Shown here: positions 29,073-39,588 of the stretch, piece by piece
Layout of the letters: every line of letters begins with the position of its first letter
How positions within the stretch are numbered: the first letter of the stretch is position 1
Assembly: GCA_030849805.1 (NCBI GenBank)
Contig: JASANZ010002215.1
Span: 1 to 64,000 of the forward strand
Source of the DNA: Sergeia podlipaevii
Taxonomy: Eukaryota; Euglenozoa; Kinetoplastea; Trypanosomatida; Trypanosomatidae
Length of the DNA stretch: 64,000 nt
Direction of reading: 5' to 3'
The notes under the pieces: generated by a model
Told to the model about the DNA's origin: nothing
The model's input: only the letters and a program-made list of their open reading frames with translations
The model's database searches: none
Translations under genes and position numbers: made by a program

Positions 29073-30326
29073 ATGTCTGTGGCTACTCCTTCTCCTCCTC
29101 TCTGTCTTCCACATGAAGCCCTTAGCGGCGTCTTGGTGGAGCCAGTTGCCGTTCTGCGTGGGCACTCGCAACGGGTGTGGTGCGTAGCATGGCATCCAAC
29201 AGAGGAAGTGCTTGCGTCGGCTTCTGGAGATGCTACAGTGAAGCTGTGGAGCCGCCGTAAGCATGGCGGTCCCCCTGAGGAAGCGTATATGGGGACTAAA
29301 GAAAAGGAAGTGTGGGAGTGCATAGGAACGCTAGAGGGCGAGCACACAAGGACGATAAGGCATGTGAGCTGGAGCCCCAGCGGAGAGTACCTTGCGTGTG
29401 CCTCCTTCGACCACACAGCGACTGTGTGGCGTCGCTCTTCGCACAACTCTCACGTTATGGAATACGAAGTAGAGGGTGTGCTGGATGGCCAGGAGAGCGA
29501 AATCAAGTGCGTGGAGTGGGCAACTGATAGCACACTGGCGACGTGCTCCCGTGACCATACAGTGTGGGTGTGGGACCGCCTTGATGAAGGGGAGTATGAG
29601 TGTGGTGGTGTGCTCACGGGACACACTCAGGATGTGAAGCACTGCATATGGAGCATGCCGCTCGAGGGGAGTGGTAGGCCAATGGTGGTGTCGTGCGGGT
29701 ATGATAACACAATCCGAGTGTGGTCTGACGAGTCGTACCGACAGGATGACTGGCATTGCGTACAGACGATAGGGCCGCCACACCACACTGGAACCGTCTG
29801 GGCAACCGCTTTCCAGCCACTGGAGGTGTCTCTGGATGCCGCGCACCGTGCAGCTCAAGAAGGGGCGGCACTGCCGCAGCCTCTCCTCTGCTCATGCTCG
29901 GACGACTTGAGTGTGTGCTTTTGGAAGAGGGGCGCTCCTTCTGGAGCACCACCGTCAGACGATTGGCAACTGCAGTCGCAGTCTCGGTCGTTTGAATGCG
30001 TTGCGTGCTTGTCAGGCTTTAGCGAACGGTCGATATATTCAGTGGCGTGGGCACCTGTGCCGAGCGCTGTGGTGGCGTGCGCTAGTGGCGACAATAGCAT
30101 TGCTCTGTTGGGACTGAGTGAAGATTCCGAGGGTGTTCATGTTCAGGTGATTGCACGTGTGCCAGATGCGCATGACTCCGACGTCAATTGTGTCAGCTTT
30201 TCTCATTCAGGCTCATTGAGCTGCAGTGATTGTGATGGCGCTGCTGGGAACAAGCGAGCTGGTGTGCTCCTTGCGTCTGCCGGGGATGACGACACGGTTC
30301 GTCTGTGGCGAGTTTCGTGTGCGTAG
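29073..30326 (+). CDS. CIAO1: CIAO1/Cia1 WD40 protein of the cytosolic iron-sulfur pathway
   Basis: A 417-residue seven-bladed WD40 propeller. Characteristic blades: GHSQRVWCVAWHPTEEVLAS, ATVKLWSR, TRTIRHVSWSPSGEYLACAS, EIKCVEWATDSTLATCSRDH, TVWVWDR, TGHTQDVKHCIW, and in the last blade DSDVNCVSFSHSG and DDTVRLWRV. The HTQDVKHCIW blade and the ATCSRDHTVWVW blade are the ones I associate with Cia1. It acts with MMS19 and CIAO2 to hand Fe-S clusters to cytosolic and nuclear apoproteins. It is longer than the usual 330-340 residues because of insertions in loops (for example after ATVKLWSR and a long one around 260-310). The ATG follows AG 29048 with a 24-nt 5' UTR. Confidence 0.88.
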   Translation: MSVATPSPPLCLPHEALSGVLVEPVAVLRGHSQRVWCVAWHPTEEVLASASGDATVKLWSRRKHGGPPEEAYMGTKEKEVWECIGTLEGEHTRTIRHVSWSPSGEYLACASFDHTATVWRRSSHNSHVMEYEVEGVLDGQESEIKCVEWATDSTLATCSRDHTVWVWDRLDEGEYECGGVLTGHTQDVKHCIWSMPLEGSGRPMVVSCGYDNTIRVWSDESYRQDDWHCVQTIGPPHHTGTVWATAFQPLEVSLDAAHRAAQEGAALPQPLLCSCSDDLSVCFWKRGAPSGAPPSDDWQLQSQSRSFECVACLSGFSERSIYSVAWAPVPSAVVACASGDNSIALLGLSEDSEGVHVQVIARVPDAHDSDVNCVSFSHSGSLSCSDCDGAAGNKRAGVLLASAGDDDTVRLWRVSCA

Positions 30327-30412
30327 TAGCATGTTCCTTGAGAGGGATGCTTTTTGTTGTTGTTGTTGCTGTTTTTTTTTTTGTAAGTGTGTCTGTGTCT
30401 ATAGCCAGATAC

Positions 30413-30448
<36 letters not shown>

Positions 30449-31043
30449 AAATGCATAAGCAATAATAATAATAATAATAGAATGTATAAAATTCGCATGT
30501 CTCATTTTTTTTTTTGTTGTTGATGAATAAAAGGACTTGTGTACACACACTTTTCTACTACTCTTTGAAAGCAAATGCTTCACTCTCATTTCCATCCCTT
30601 CTTTTTGTTCTGCTGTTTGCCTTCTTTGATGTCGTTGCTTTGTTCACTCACTGTAAGGAGCGAAGGTAGGCGTAGAAGCATCATTTAAAGATAAAACATA
30701 AACATCAGCCAATTGATATACCCCCTTTTTATTTAACAACAACAACAAAAAGATCACGAAGAAAGGCTCAAAGTACATCTACGTACTTTATATGATTTCC
30801 AATTTTACTGCATTTACGGCGCATATTTCAATCTTTTTTCACTTGTGTAAATCAGCAGTACTCTCACTCACAACAGCTTACGTTCCAGTAGTTTAGTTTC
30901 ACAGCCCAGTCTCTCTCATTGCTTATCGTGCGCAGAAGAATCACGTCTAGTTAGCAATCTGTCATCAATACAACTTCCTACGCTCAACTTACGAGCATCA
31001 AAAAGTCCGAAGGAAACGAAAGGCATAGCAGCTGCCCAAAGCC
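30327..31043 (+). other. Spacer with (GT)n and (ATA)n tracts
   Basis: No gene. A (TG)n tract lies at 30414-30444 and (AAT)n at 30462-30480. Downstream of about 30800 pyrimidine-rich segments and AGs lead to the next gene; no single acceptor stands out. Confidence 0.55.
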
Positions 31044-32270
31044 ATGTCCTGCCCTGCTCCACTTTCCGATTGCACGCAGGCTACTATTCAGGCACAGAAC
31101 CGCGCCAACAATGAGCTCTCCTCCTCCACCAAGTCCAAGCGGGTGATGCACAACCCATACAAGCACAAGCTGCTCGCCCAGGAGGACAGCATATGTGAAG
31201 CCATGCTCTTTACACCATTTTCTAGCGGTGACACTGCTTCTCTGTCATGGAGCGAGTCCAGCTACTACAACTCGTACGCGTGCAACCAAATGGCCAACAG
31301 CACTCCACAAACTCCGTACACAACCCTTGGCGGCGGCAGCGGTAGCACCACCGTTTTCTGCAACGGCACGAGAACCTTTGGTGCTTCCCTCACAGACGGC
31401 GGGTACAGTGAGATGATCAACATTGGCAGCGTGCGCCGTACTCTTTTCAATAACGGCACTACCGCTACTGATCTTCACATCACGTGCCCACAGCAGCAGA
31501 AGAGCCCATCGTTGAACGGCTCTGGTGCAAACACCCCGACTGCCACACCTATCAAGGGCATCAGCAAGATCTACGTGGGCGGGAGGTTTATGCCCGTGCG
31601 TCGCCGCCACATTGCTGAGGTGTCCGTTGCTCTCTATGGCAGTGAAGGCGTTTTTGCCATTTCAGATTTGTACGCGATCTTCCCCAGCGATATGGATGTA
31701 GAGAAGCTCGTGAACACGTACGTTATTGTGGACGGTGACCGCGGTGTGGACATGGGCGTCATCACCGCTGTCCTATGCTCTGGCATCGTTAGCAGTGATG
31801 GCAGCACAACTGCTACATCCATTAACAGTGCTGCACCGACCGATGCCGAGGGAGAGACCTGCTCTCATACCACCATCACAGAACTCCAGAAGCAGTTAGA
31901 GACATTGCCCAAGGTGGTTCGTGCAGCCACTGAGGAGGATATCGATCAGTACGAGTTACTTGAGAGCGCAAACGCTGAGGCTCTCGAGTACAGCCGTGTA
32001 TGCCTGAGCCAAGTTCACCTGGGTGTCCCTATCACCATTGAAGGTGCTCACTTTCAGTTTGACCGCAAGAAGCTGACAGTGCAGTACACCAGCAGCTCCT
32101 ACGTTGATTTCAATACCTTGACCCGCATGTTGCACACTCACTACAAGTGTCGCATTTGGATGCACCAGATGAACAGGGACTCGCGCACGATCAAGACCGA
32201 GCGTCGCTGCGGTCACTATGACACACAGAAGCGTCGCAGTGGCAACGGGAAGGCACGCCGTAGCCACTGA
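31044..32270 (+). CDS. PSP1 C-terminal-domain protein, possible mRNA-binding regulator
   Basis: A 408-residue protein. The N-terminal half is Ser/Thr/Asn-rich and probably disordered. From about residue 190 comes the PSP1 C-terminal conserved region: VSVALYGSEGVFAISD, DRGVDMGVITAVL, VVRAATEEDIDQYEL, ICLSQVHLGV-like segment (VCLSQVHLGVPITIEGAHFQ), FDRKKLTVQYTSSSYVDFN and KCRIWMHQM. The C terminus is basic and has a possible nuclear localisation sequence (KRRSGNGKARR). PSP1-domain proteins of Crithidia fasciculata form the cycling-sequence binding complex that binds the CATAGAAG-type octamer in S-phase mRNAs. Whether this copy is an orthologue of those subunits cannot be read directly. There is no transmembrane segment. 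Confidence 0.82.
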   Translation: MSCPAPLSDCTQATIQAQNRANNELSSSTKSKRVMHNPYKHKLLAQEDSICEAMLFTPFSSGDTASLSWSESSYYNSYACNQMANSTPQTPYTTLGGGSGSTTVFCNGTRTFGASLTDGGYSEMINIGSVRRTLFNNGTTATDLHITCPQQQKSPSLNGSGANTPTATPIKGISKIYVGGRFMPVRRRHIAEVSVALYGSEGVFAISDLYAIFPSDMDVEKLVNTYVIVDGDRGVDMGVITAVLCSGIVSSDGSTTATSINSAAPTDAEGETCSHTTITELQKQLETLPKVVRAATEEDIDQYELLESANAEALEYSRVCLSQVHLGVPITIEGAHFQFDRKKLTVQYTSSSYVDFNTLTRMLHTHYKCRIWMHQMNRDSRTIKTERRCGHYDTQKRRSGNGKARRSH

Positions 32271-33439
32271 AGGCGTTTGCCGCGGCCCCTCCACTCCCCA
32301 CACATACAAAAAAAAAAAAAAATCCCTTGTTGGTACAAGCACCTGCTTGCAATGTGACATGGCTGTAGCAAACTTCGTTGCATTTTTTTCTGTTGTTGTT
32401 GTTGTTTTTTGGCTTGGTGTGAGCTTCTAATATATACTTTATTGCAGATAATTTAGTTCAGTAGAAAAATGTGTGTATTAAAGGTATATATACATTTATA
32501 TGTACGTTTTGCGTTGTTTTAAAAGGTCAAATGAAGAACAGTTTTTTTTTTCTTTTCATTGTTCACTATTTTGTGTGTGCTTTGATTCTTTTTCCTTTTC
32601 CTTTTCTTTTTCTTGCTATTGTTGTTGATTGCAAAGTGTTGGCATGTTATCTGCATCTCTTCTTGCTTCCTTAGTTAGGCTACGTTTCTCTGTAAATTGT
32701 GAGTTTTTCTTTCTTTATTGTTTTTACTATCATGAATTTGCGCCTTTTCTTTTTGCTCACTTTTCTTTTTCGTCCCAGACTAACTACGCCCTTTTTCCAT
32801 TTTTTATTTTGTTTTTGTTCTTTTTTTTTCCTTCTTTATTGTTTTCCCGTTGTGCCCCACTTTACTTGCTGTTCTTTTCGGTTACCCAAACGCCATTGTA
32901 GCTTACTCTCTGGTTACTGTGCATACATGTATGTATACGTGTCTGTGTGTTCTACTGATGTCTAATCACATGAAAGTTTATCAAACTTATATATCTGCAG
33001 CACGTTGATGAACTTGCACACGGGAGATTATGTATGCGCAAGCAAACAAAGAAGTCGTTAAAATGAGGGTCCCGGCCACGAAGAGCAAGTAGCTTGGGTG
33101 CTTTTATTTCTACTGCTACTCGTATATATATTTTTTTATTACTTTTATTTATTTATTTTTACCGCATTTACTTTTTCTCTTCCTACTAGGCCAGCGATGC
33201 GACTGCCGATCATAGATTATCGGTTTCTGCTCACCAGAAGAACCCCATGCACGCACCGTTCCGCAAAAACGTCTTTAAAAAAAGGCGCCATCAATTTCCT
33301 TTTTCTTTTGAAATATGTATCTCCTCATCTTAATGATGGTTGTATCTCGTCTAGTGTGTACTCCCCTTTTTGTGTGTCCATTTTCTTGTAGCGCATGGAT
33401 AGCGTTCTGGTACAAAATAACTATAGAACGTGAAAGAAT

Positions 33440-33727
33440 ATGTATTTGCCACTGATGTGGAGAGAAACAACAACAAAAGGAAAAAAAAAGGATCAGGAAA
33501 CGGTGATTACAGGGATACACGTGCGTGCATGTGGGGAAGAAGAACAAAAGGATGTGCTTGATACTATTCTCGCGGCTAGTAGTCATTCCAGGTGTTCTTT
33601 TGGCGCTATTTTTTATGCAGTACTGCATAGAATCATAGATTCTACTCTATACATTCGCTTTCTTTGTTTGTTTGTTGTTGTTTTGCTTTCCAGTTTTTGT
33701 GTACGCATTGTATACACATGTGCATGA
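33440..33727 (+). CDS. Weak small-ORF candidate (95 aa)
   Basis: An ATG-started frame with a polar first half (MWRETTTKGKKKDQ and an EEEQKDVLD segment) and a hydrophobic C-terminal segment FLCLFVVVLLSSFCVRI that could span a membrane. A TTTTCTTGTAG acceptor-like site lies about 50 nt upstream, but a short upstream ATG frame intervenes. No homologue is recognised. It is the best small frame of the 4-kb gene-free region, but could be chance. Confidence 0.15.
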   Translation: MYLPLMWRETTTKGKKKDQETVITGIHVRACGEEEQKDVLDTILAASSHSRCSFGAIFYAVLHRIIDSTLYIRFLCLFVVVLLSSFCVRIVYTCA

Positions 33728-34919
33728 ACGTTAGGAGCAAAATGTGTATCTATATATTTTTGTTGTTCTTGTTGCAAAGCAACAGGGGTGGTGTGCGTCC
33801 CCAGAGCCACATATTTCATTTTAATGTAAACTGCTGCTTGTGAAAGTGTATTACTTCAAGCATGATTCTTTTTTTTTGTTTCTTTTGTTGTAAAAGAAAA
33901 GAAAAACACTATATACCGCGGTTCACAGATTTTCTCTATTATATGTTCATCTCCTAAAGAAGGGAGTCAATTTTTTCTTTTTTGAGAATACGTGAACCAA
34001 ATTTTCTTAAAGAGAAGGAATAGTGAAGCAATGGACATATACGCTTGCCACTAATTAAGCTTCTCAGGCATAGATGCAAAAATGTATTTTGTTGTTGTTA
34101 TTTGGATAACTGAAAACACTTGATAATAGTAGAGTTATTTCTTTCTACAAACACTACCCTCACTTTTTTTTTCTTTACTTGTGCTTTATTATTTTTCCTT
34201 CCTGCTCGTGTTTCACTATCTTTTTTTTTTTCAGGTTTCTGTGCTAGGATTGCTGTGTATAGTGCGGTACTGTTATCACTATTTTTTTTCTGCTTGCCGG
34301 CAATTCTTTTAAAACAATGACATACGAAAAAAAAAAAACGTTTTCTTTTTTTTTCTTTTTTTTTTTGTGTGTGTGTGATGGATGCGATTCGCTGCAATTC
34401 AAGTGATATAGATCTACTTGGTGGTGTTGTGTGTGTCTCCCTTTATTGCCCTTTCTTCTGTCTGCTCTAAGTGGTTCAAGTGCGGTGAAGGCGGAATGGC
34501 ACCTGTGCTATGCTCAGTGATGGCCTATACTATAAAAACTGGTGGCGTGAGAAGCTTAGTGAGGTAGTTGCTTGCACTTATTATCATTATTATATATATT
34601 CTATATACTGCTACTTACTCAAGCAGCGAATTGAGAGAGAGGCATATAAAGAGGGAAAACGTGTCATGTATATTTTCTGTTGTTTTATATGTAACATTTC
34701 TGTGTTTTCTGTCGTTTCTACTGATTTGGCTTTCTCCAGCACCAAAGCGGCGCAGGGAAAGTGCTTGGATATCAGTGCGGGTGAAACAACAAGTATATAT
34801 TATTATCACTTTTGTCACTTACTATTGTTTTTTTTCAACACACAAAATGAAGGTATTTAAAATATGACGCGTGTGGGTAGAAAGTATGAAAACGAAAATG
34901 AAATGAATGAAAGCAGCAT

Positions 34920-34950
34920 GCAATGCACTTTTTTTAAAAAAATGCATTGC
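34920..34950. repeat. Perfect inverted repeat with one bulge
   Basis: GCAATGCA, C, T7 is followed directly by A7 and TGCATTGC. The two arms pair over 15 bp with a single unpaired C. As RNA it would be a tight hairpin; as DNA a potential cruciform. Confidence 0.9.
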
Positions 34951-36286
34951 TTGAGTGAAAATTTATGAATTTTTGGTATGATGAGGAACGTGCCCTGTGA
35001 ATGGCGGAATTGCTTTAAATGATGCCAGTAGAAGGCTATCAAGTAGACTATTGTTTTATCTTTTTTTTTTCTTTAGCATATATATATGCACACGCGCACG
35101 AGAAACGATATACAATTATATTATATGAGAAAGGGAAAAAAAAATAGGAAAAGCATAGCACATGGGAGGTCAACTGGGAGGGATACAGGCGATGGTCGTC
35201 GTCACACCGTTTGCCATATATATACAAATATATTCCTCATCTATCTTTGCGGTAATTTTAAAGCAATTGATGCCCTCACTTACTGATTTGTTACTGTCCA
35301 GAAAGGAAAAAAAAGATATATATATATCACTGATGAAAAGGTGCCCTTGTAGGCAACAATGCTCCCTCATTTAAAAAAGAAAAAATGTTTTCACTAGTGT
35401 TTACTTTATTGTTTATTGTTCAGTTTCTCTTCTTTTTTTTTTTTGATATCCTTATACACACGACGGTACGGCACAAAGACAAACTATGCGCGAGATGCGA
35501 ATCCTGGAAACGCCATAGGCAAGATAATTACGGCACAAACGAGAGAGTAAAGAAGGATAAAGCTACGTGACACATCCCAGCATCACTGGAAGACTTTTCG
35601 TTCCCCTTTTACATATATTATTGCTATGACTGTCCTTGCTTTTCTTTCTATTGCTAACTTTCCTTTGCCTTTCAATGGGTTCGTTTTAGCACTGTTATGT
35701 GTTTTTGCCTTTTCCATGAGTTTTAACCTCCAAAAGCAAATTTCACTCTCTTTAAGAAAAGAAAACTTTTCGTTTGCTTCTTTACTTTTCTTTACACAAG
35801 GAAGAAGCAATAGGTACTTATCCTTGTGTGTGCGTACCTATGGGCCTGTATAGGTCCGCCTGTATACAGAGCTGCCTCTATACATGACGACTTTTTTTAA
35901 TCATATATTTTACTTATCACCAGCTTGCCCTCCTCTGCTGCTTTCACCTGTTTAACAAGGTAGTGTTTATTGCTATTACTGTTATTAGTTTTTAGTTTGA
36001 AGGACGCATACTTTCACGCACAAACACGAAGAAAAGGAGAAGACTTGGTGCAGCTAGTTTTGACTCACTATTCTTAGATTATACACACACTCATATATAT
36101 ATTTATTGATATTATTAGGTTGCTGTTTTCCAATTTGTATCGCAAGCGACATTCTTTTTTTATATAAGCTGAATAGTCAAGGTGGGAACAAGGCAAATTG
36201 TATCGAAGACGCGGCAGTAGGTTAGAAGACAGAAGGTCTTCCTCTTTATTTCAAGCACACACACTCATCAAAGCGAACGAAAGATC

Positions 36287-38566
36287 ATGACTCGTGAAAC
36301 TCATATTGCTCGCTTCAAGGTGGTCTCCATCGAGTGTGCCTCCATGCCGAATGGCCAGCAGTACACCATCTTCTACCGCCGTGGTGATACCTCGCGGTCG
36401 ACGCCGTGCTACGTTGCTCAGGACGGCGTGGCTGACTTTAGCGCGATGCCAGAAGGCGCAGCTGTCATTCACTTCAAGCCTGGCCGCATGGGACGCCGCT
36501 ACGCACCGAAGTACTTGCAATTCCGTGTGGAGGAATACACGCGTGGTGCACCTCGCAGGACCGTCGGCGAGTGCGAAGTGGACTGCTCACAGACGCTTCA
36601 GGGGATGGCGATGGCGGGGTCTGGCATTCAGACGGTCCTCTTTCGCATGTATGGGGTGGCCGCCAAGATGAAGGTGGCTATCCTGATGTACCCTGAGCAC
36701 GCCCCTCCGCTGACGTTTGATGGACTTATCACTCCTACCGATGCGCAGACGAGGGCACCGGCGATGCCCAAGGGAGACATCAAGGTGATGGGACGGGGGG
36801 AGGCCATGACGTTGCTTATTTCTCTGGAAACGATGTTGGAGCGCCGAAGGCAAGAGGAGGCACTTGGGAAGACTCCCGCTGGCGCGACACGGGCGGAACG
36901 CCGCTTGAAGGAGCTGGAAGAGAAACGAAAGACACTGACTGGGACGGAGGGACTCGCGAGCGCGGTTATTACGGCCCGCACCCACGACGTGGTGCACGCT
37001 CAGTTTGTTGCTCTTGCTCGCAAGTACCGCAACAACTTCGTCGGCGAGACGGCGGCCTATCTGAGGCAGATGGCTATCACAAGTGGGATGCCGATGGACG
37101 GCGAGGACCTGGTGCAGGAAGGCAACGAGGAGACGCTCCGGCTGCAGCTGCAGCAGGTCACCACTCGCATTGGCGAGCTACAGCAGCAGATGCGCAGACT
37201 GGAAGAGGAACAGACAGCGCTAGGCCGCATTCAGCATAAGACGGACGTCACCGCGGAGTTGTGCGCAAACTTGGACAAGGTGTCCGCACTGGATGCACAG
37301 GTGAAAATACTTGAGCAGTCCCGTGCTGCCCTGGCTGCCGCCGTAAAGGGGAAGGAGGCCGCTGCCGCTGCCACGGCCAACTCGCCGCTTGCACGCGAGG
37401 TGAAGGAAATCGAGGATTGCATTGCAGCAGCTAAGGGGAAGCAGGGGCAGCTGGAGGCCAAGGTGAGACACATGGCCGGCATTGCCAGCGCGCACGTTCT
37501 TTCCTGGGCACGCGCCAAGAACCCGCCCACCCCTGAACCCACCACCGTCGGCGCTGCTGGCCGCCGCAATGACATTGACGATCTCTTCAGCCAGGACACG
37601 AAGGGCACTGCAGAGCAGATGATCAACGAGGCTCAGCGTAAGCAGATACTCAGCGCCTTTGAGGGCCTCCGCGCGACTGCACCAGAGGCGTCGTCGCCAC
37701 AGTCACCGTCGTCTGGGTCTTCGTCTGGCCACCGCACTCCCCGCGATCTCTTCTCGGGTCAGGAGGACCTTCCCTCCATGGGAGACTTCGGTGCCTCCAA
37801 GGCAAAGCCGAAAAAGGAGCCAGAGCCACAGAAGGAGAAGCCCAAGCCAGAGGCACCCAAGTACCAGGACCCACTCAAGCCAGGAGGCCTGGGCATGGGG
37901 ATGTTTGCAGATGACGGCGCGGACGGGAAGTTTGGCGGAGCGAACGCGCACGGAGCGGGACTGCCTTCAATGGGTGACTTCATGAGCGGGACCTCGGCGA
38001 AGCGCAATGTTCGCGAGGAGACCCCCACGTTCGACTTCAACACCGTGATGCAGGCCGCCGGTGGAGGCGCGGGCTTCGTGCTTGAGCCGCAAGGTCAGTC
38101 TATGTTCGCCACGGCGCCATCGGGGGCTGTAACACAGAATGCCACGCGTGGTGCGGCTGCCCCTACGCCGTACAACCCAAAGACGGATGACCCCTTTTAT
38201 GATGAGATGGACGACTTCACAGTGCCGCCGGATACGCAGATGGGTGTACCTGCTACGATCGAGTTTGCCGATGGGTTTGGGGGCTTTGGGGCTCCCAGTT
38301 CACCTGGGCCTTCCTCCACCCCACAGGCACAACCACGGGGGGCCGCTATGAACAGGGATCCTCCGCCACGCCCAACGTTTAACTTTGGCTCGCAAGATGA
38401 TGGCGGCGAGGATGACAATGGCTCTGGTGAGGCTGAGGCTACCGCTGGCTTTACGTTCAGTCCTGCTGCTGCTGGCGCTTATGACTTTGGCAGCGGCGCG
38501 CCGGACGGTGGGAGCGGCAAGTACGCAGGCATCAGCAACCTTCCAACATACAACTTTGGTAGTTAG
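36287..38566 (+). CDS. NT-C2 domain protein with coiled coil and adaptor-like motifs
   Basis: A 759-residue protein. Residues 1 to about 140 look like the N-terminal C2 (NT-C2, EEIG1/EHBP1) domain: ARFKVVSIECASMPNGQQYT, VIHFKPGRMGRRYAPKYLQ, FRVEEYTRG and a TVGECEVDCSQTL strand. Residues about 275-380 are coiled coil (LRLQLQQVTTRIGELQQQMR). The C-terminal 300 residues are disordered and contain repeated short motifs: LPSMGDF twice (about 493 and 557), DLFS, DPFYDEMDDF, and TFDFN, TFNFGS and TYNFGS, the last being the C terminus. NT-C2 proteins bind membranes and Rab or actin partners; DPF and DxF motifs bind AP-2 appendages in animals. The combination suggests an endocytic or membrane-trafficking adaptor, but this is inference. 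Confidence 0.72.
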   Translation: MTRETHIARFKVVSIECASMPNGQQYTIFYRRGDTSRSTPCYVAQDGVADFSAMPEGAAVIHFKPGRMGRRYAPKYLQFRVEEYTRGAPRRTVGECEVDCSQTLQGMAMAGSGIQTVLFRMYGVAAKMKVAILMYPEHAPPLTFDGLITPTDAQTRAPAMPKGDIKVMGRGEAMTLLISLETMLERRRQEEALGKTPAGATRAERRLKELEEKRKTLTGTEGLASAVITARTHDVVHAQFVALARKYRNNFVGETAAYLRQMAITSGMPMDGEDLVQEGNEETLRLQLQQVTTRIGELQQQMRRLEEEQTALGRIQHKTDVTAELCANLDKVSALDAQVKILEQSRAALAAAVKGKEAAAAATANSPLAREVKEIEDCIAAAKGKQGQLEAKVRHMAGIASAHVLSWARAKNPPTPEPTTVGAAGRRNDIDDLFSQDTKGTAEQMINEAQRKQILSAFEGLRATAPEASSPQSPSSGSSSGHRTPRDLFSGQEDLPSMGDFGASKAKPKKEPEPQKEKPKPEAPKYQDPLKPGGLGMGMFADDGADGKFGGANAHGAGLPSMGDFMSGTSAKRNVREETPTFDFNTVMQAAGGGAGFVLEPQGQSMFATAPSGAVTQNATRGAAAPTPYNPKTDDPFYDEMDDFTVPPDTQMGVPATIEFADGFGGFGAPSSPGPSSTPQAQPRGAAMNRDPPPRPTFNFGSQDDGGEDDNGSGEAEATAGFTFSPAAAGAYDFGSGAPDGGSGKYAGISNLPTYNFGS

Positions 38567-39588
38567 TACTGTCGCAATGGGAAAAGGAGGAGGAGGAGGA
38601 ATTTTTTTTAAGAGGTTGTTGATTATTTAGCAGAACTGGAGAGGATAGCGTGAGGAGCTCCGTGATTAGGTGTCCAGATTTGCCTTTTATCTTTTTTTCC
38701 CTCCGATACTGTTAGTATAGTTCTTTATCGCTGTACGTGAATATGCGTGCTGAACGATGCGCGGCTGTGTGTGTGTGTGTGTGTGTGTGCATATTGGTTG
38801 AATATGAGAGAGTGTATTGCTTTGCTGATCGAATTGTTTTCTCTTTATGTTTTATCTGTAGATTTTTTTTTCCGTTCAAGCGCAGTCTTTCAATATATAT
38901 TTATTTATTGCCAGTTTATCGTATGAGCGTTTGTTTCTTTGCTTTGTCGTGGTCGTTGTTGCATGCGCGTGTGCTCTGCCGTTTACATCTTGTAGCAAAA
39001 AAGCTTTATTATTATTATTATTTTATTTTATTTTATTTATTGCACGCTCGGATGAGCAACGCGGAGGTGACTGCCTATCTCTTATTTCATTCGAGAACAG
39101 GAAGTGTATTGGCGTACACGCGCTTCTGTCGTACAGCTACGTAGCTAGCTATTGTACAACCGTCGCCATTATATGTTCTTTATGTTTAGATTTAGATATG
39201 ACTGCAGCTATTTGCTTTTAGTGGCTTTACCAATATATTTTTTTTATTCTGCTTCCATCTTTTTTTCTCCTATATTCTTTTTTTTTATTTCATGCGGGGT
39301 TTTGCTTTTTGAGTTGATATTTTCCTTTACTTTACAGTGCTCGCTCATCGAGACATTGAGATATACAGTGAAGAACTTTATCGCACACTAACCATCAACT
39401 TTCTTTTTCATTTTTCTTTTTGTACATACACGCACACGTACACGCACACATATACATATACATAAACAGAGGGGGGGGGTACGCGTTCCTGTGTGCTCAA
39501 AATATCATATATTTTTAAAAAATATCAATTTCAAAAGGAAAACAATAACTTCACAGGTACTTCAAGACGTAGAGAGGCAGGGAGAACG
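38567..39588 (+). other. Spacer with (GT)n and a G9 run
   Basis: No gene. (TG)n occurs at 38764-38789, ATT repeats at about 39008-39022, and a G9 run at 39471-39479. AGs at 39468-39471 and about 39555 are possible acceptors. Confidence 0.55.

Larger units (their letters stand above)
32271..36286 (+). other. 4.0-kb gene-free AT-rich region
   Basis: I see no convincing gene. Notable contents are poly-A/T runs, an inverted repeat at 34920-34950, islands of higher GC around 33185-33290 and 35460-35580, and a duplicated TACGGCACAAA string in the latter (about 35466 and 35530). The next gene's acceptor is AG 36167-36168, after a CATTCT7 tract. It may be the long 3' UTR of the PSP1 gene, the 5' UTR of the next gene, or contain undetected RNA genes. 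Confidence 0.6.

Noticed and set aside
34510..34860. 116-codon frame in the 4-kb gene-free region
   Set aside because: Its composition follows the AT-rich background (Tyr/Ile/Phe-rich) with no domain.
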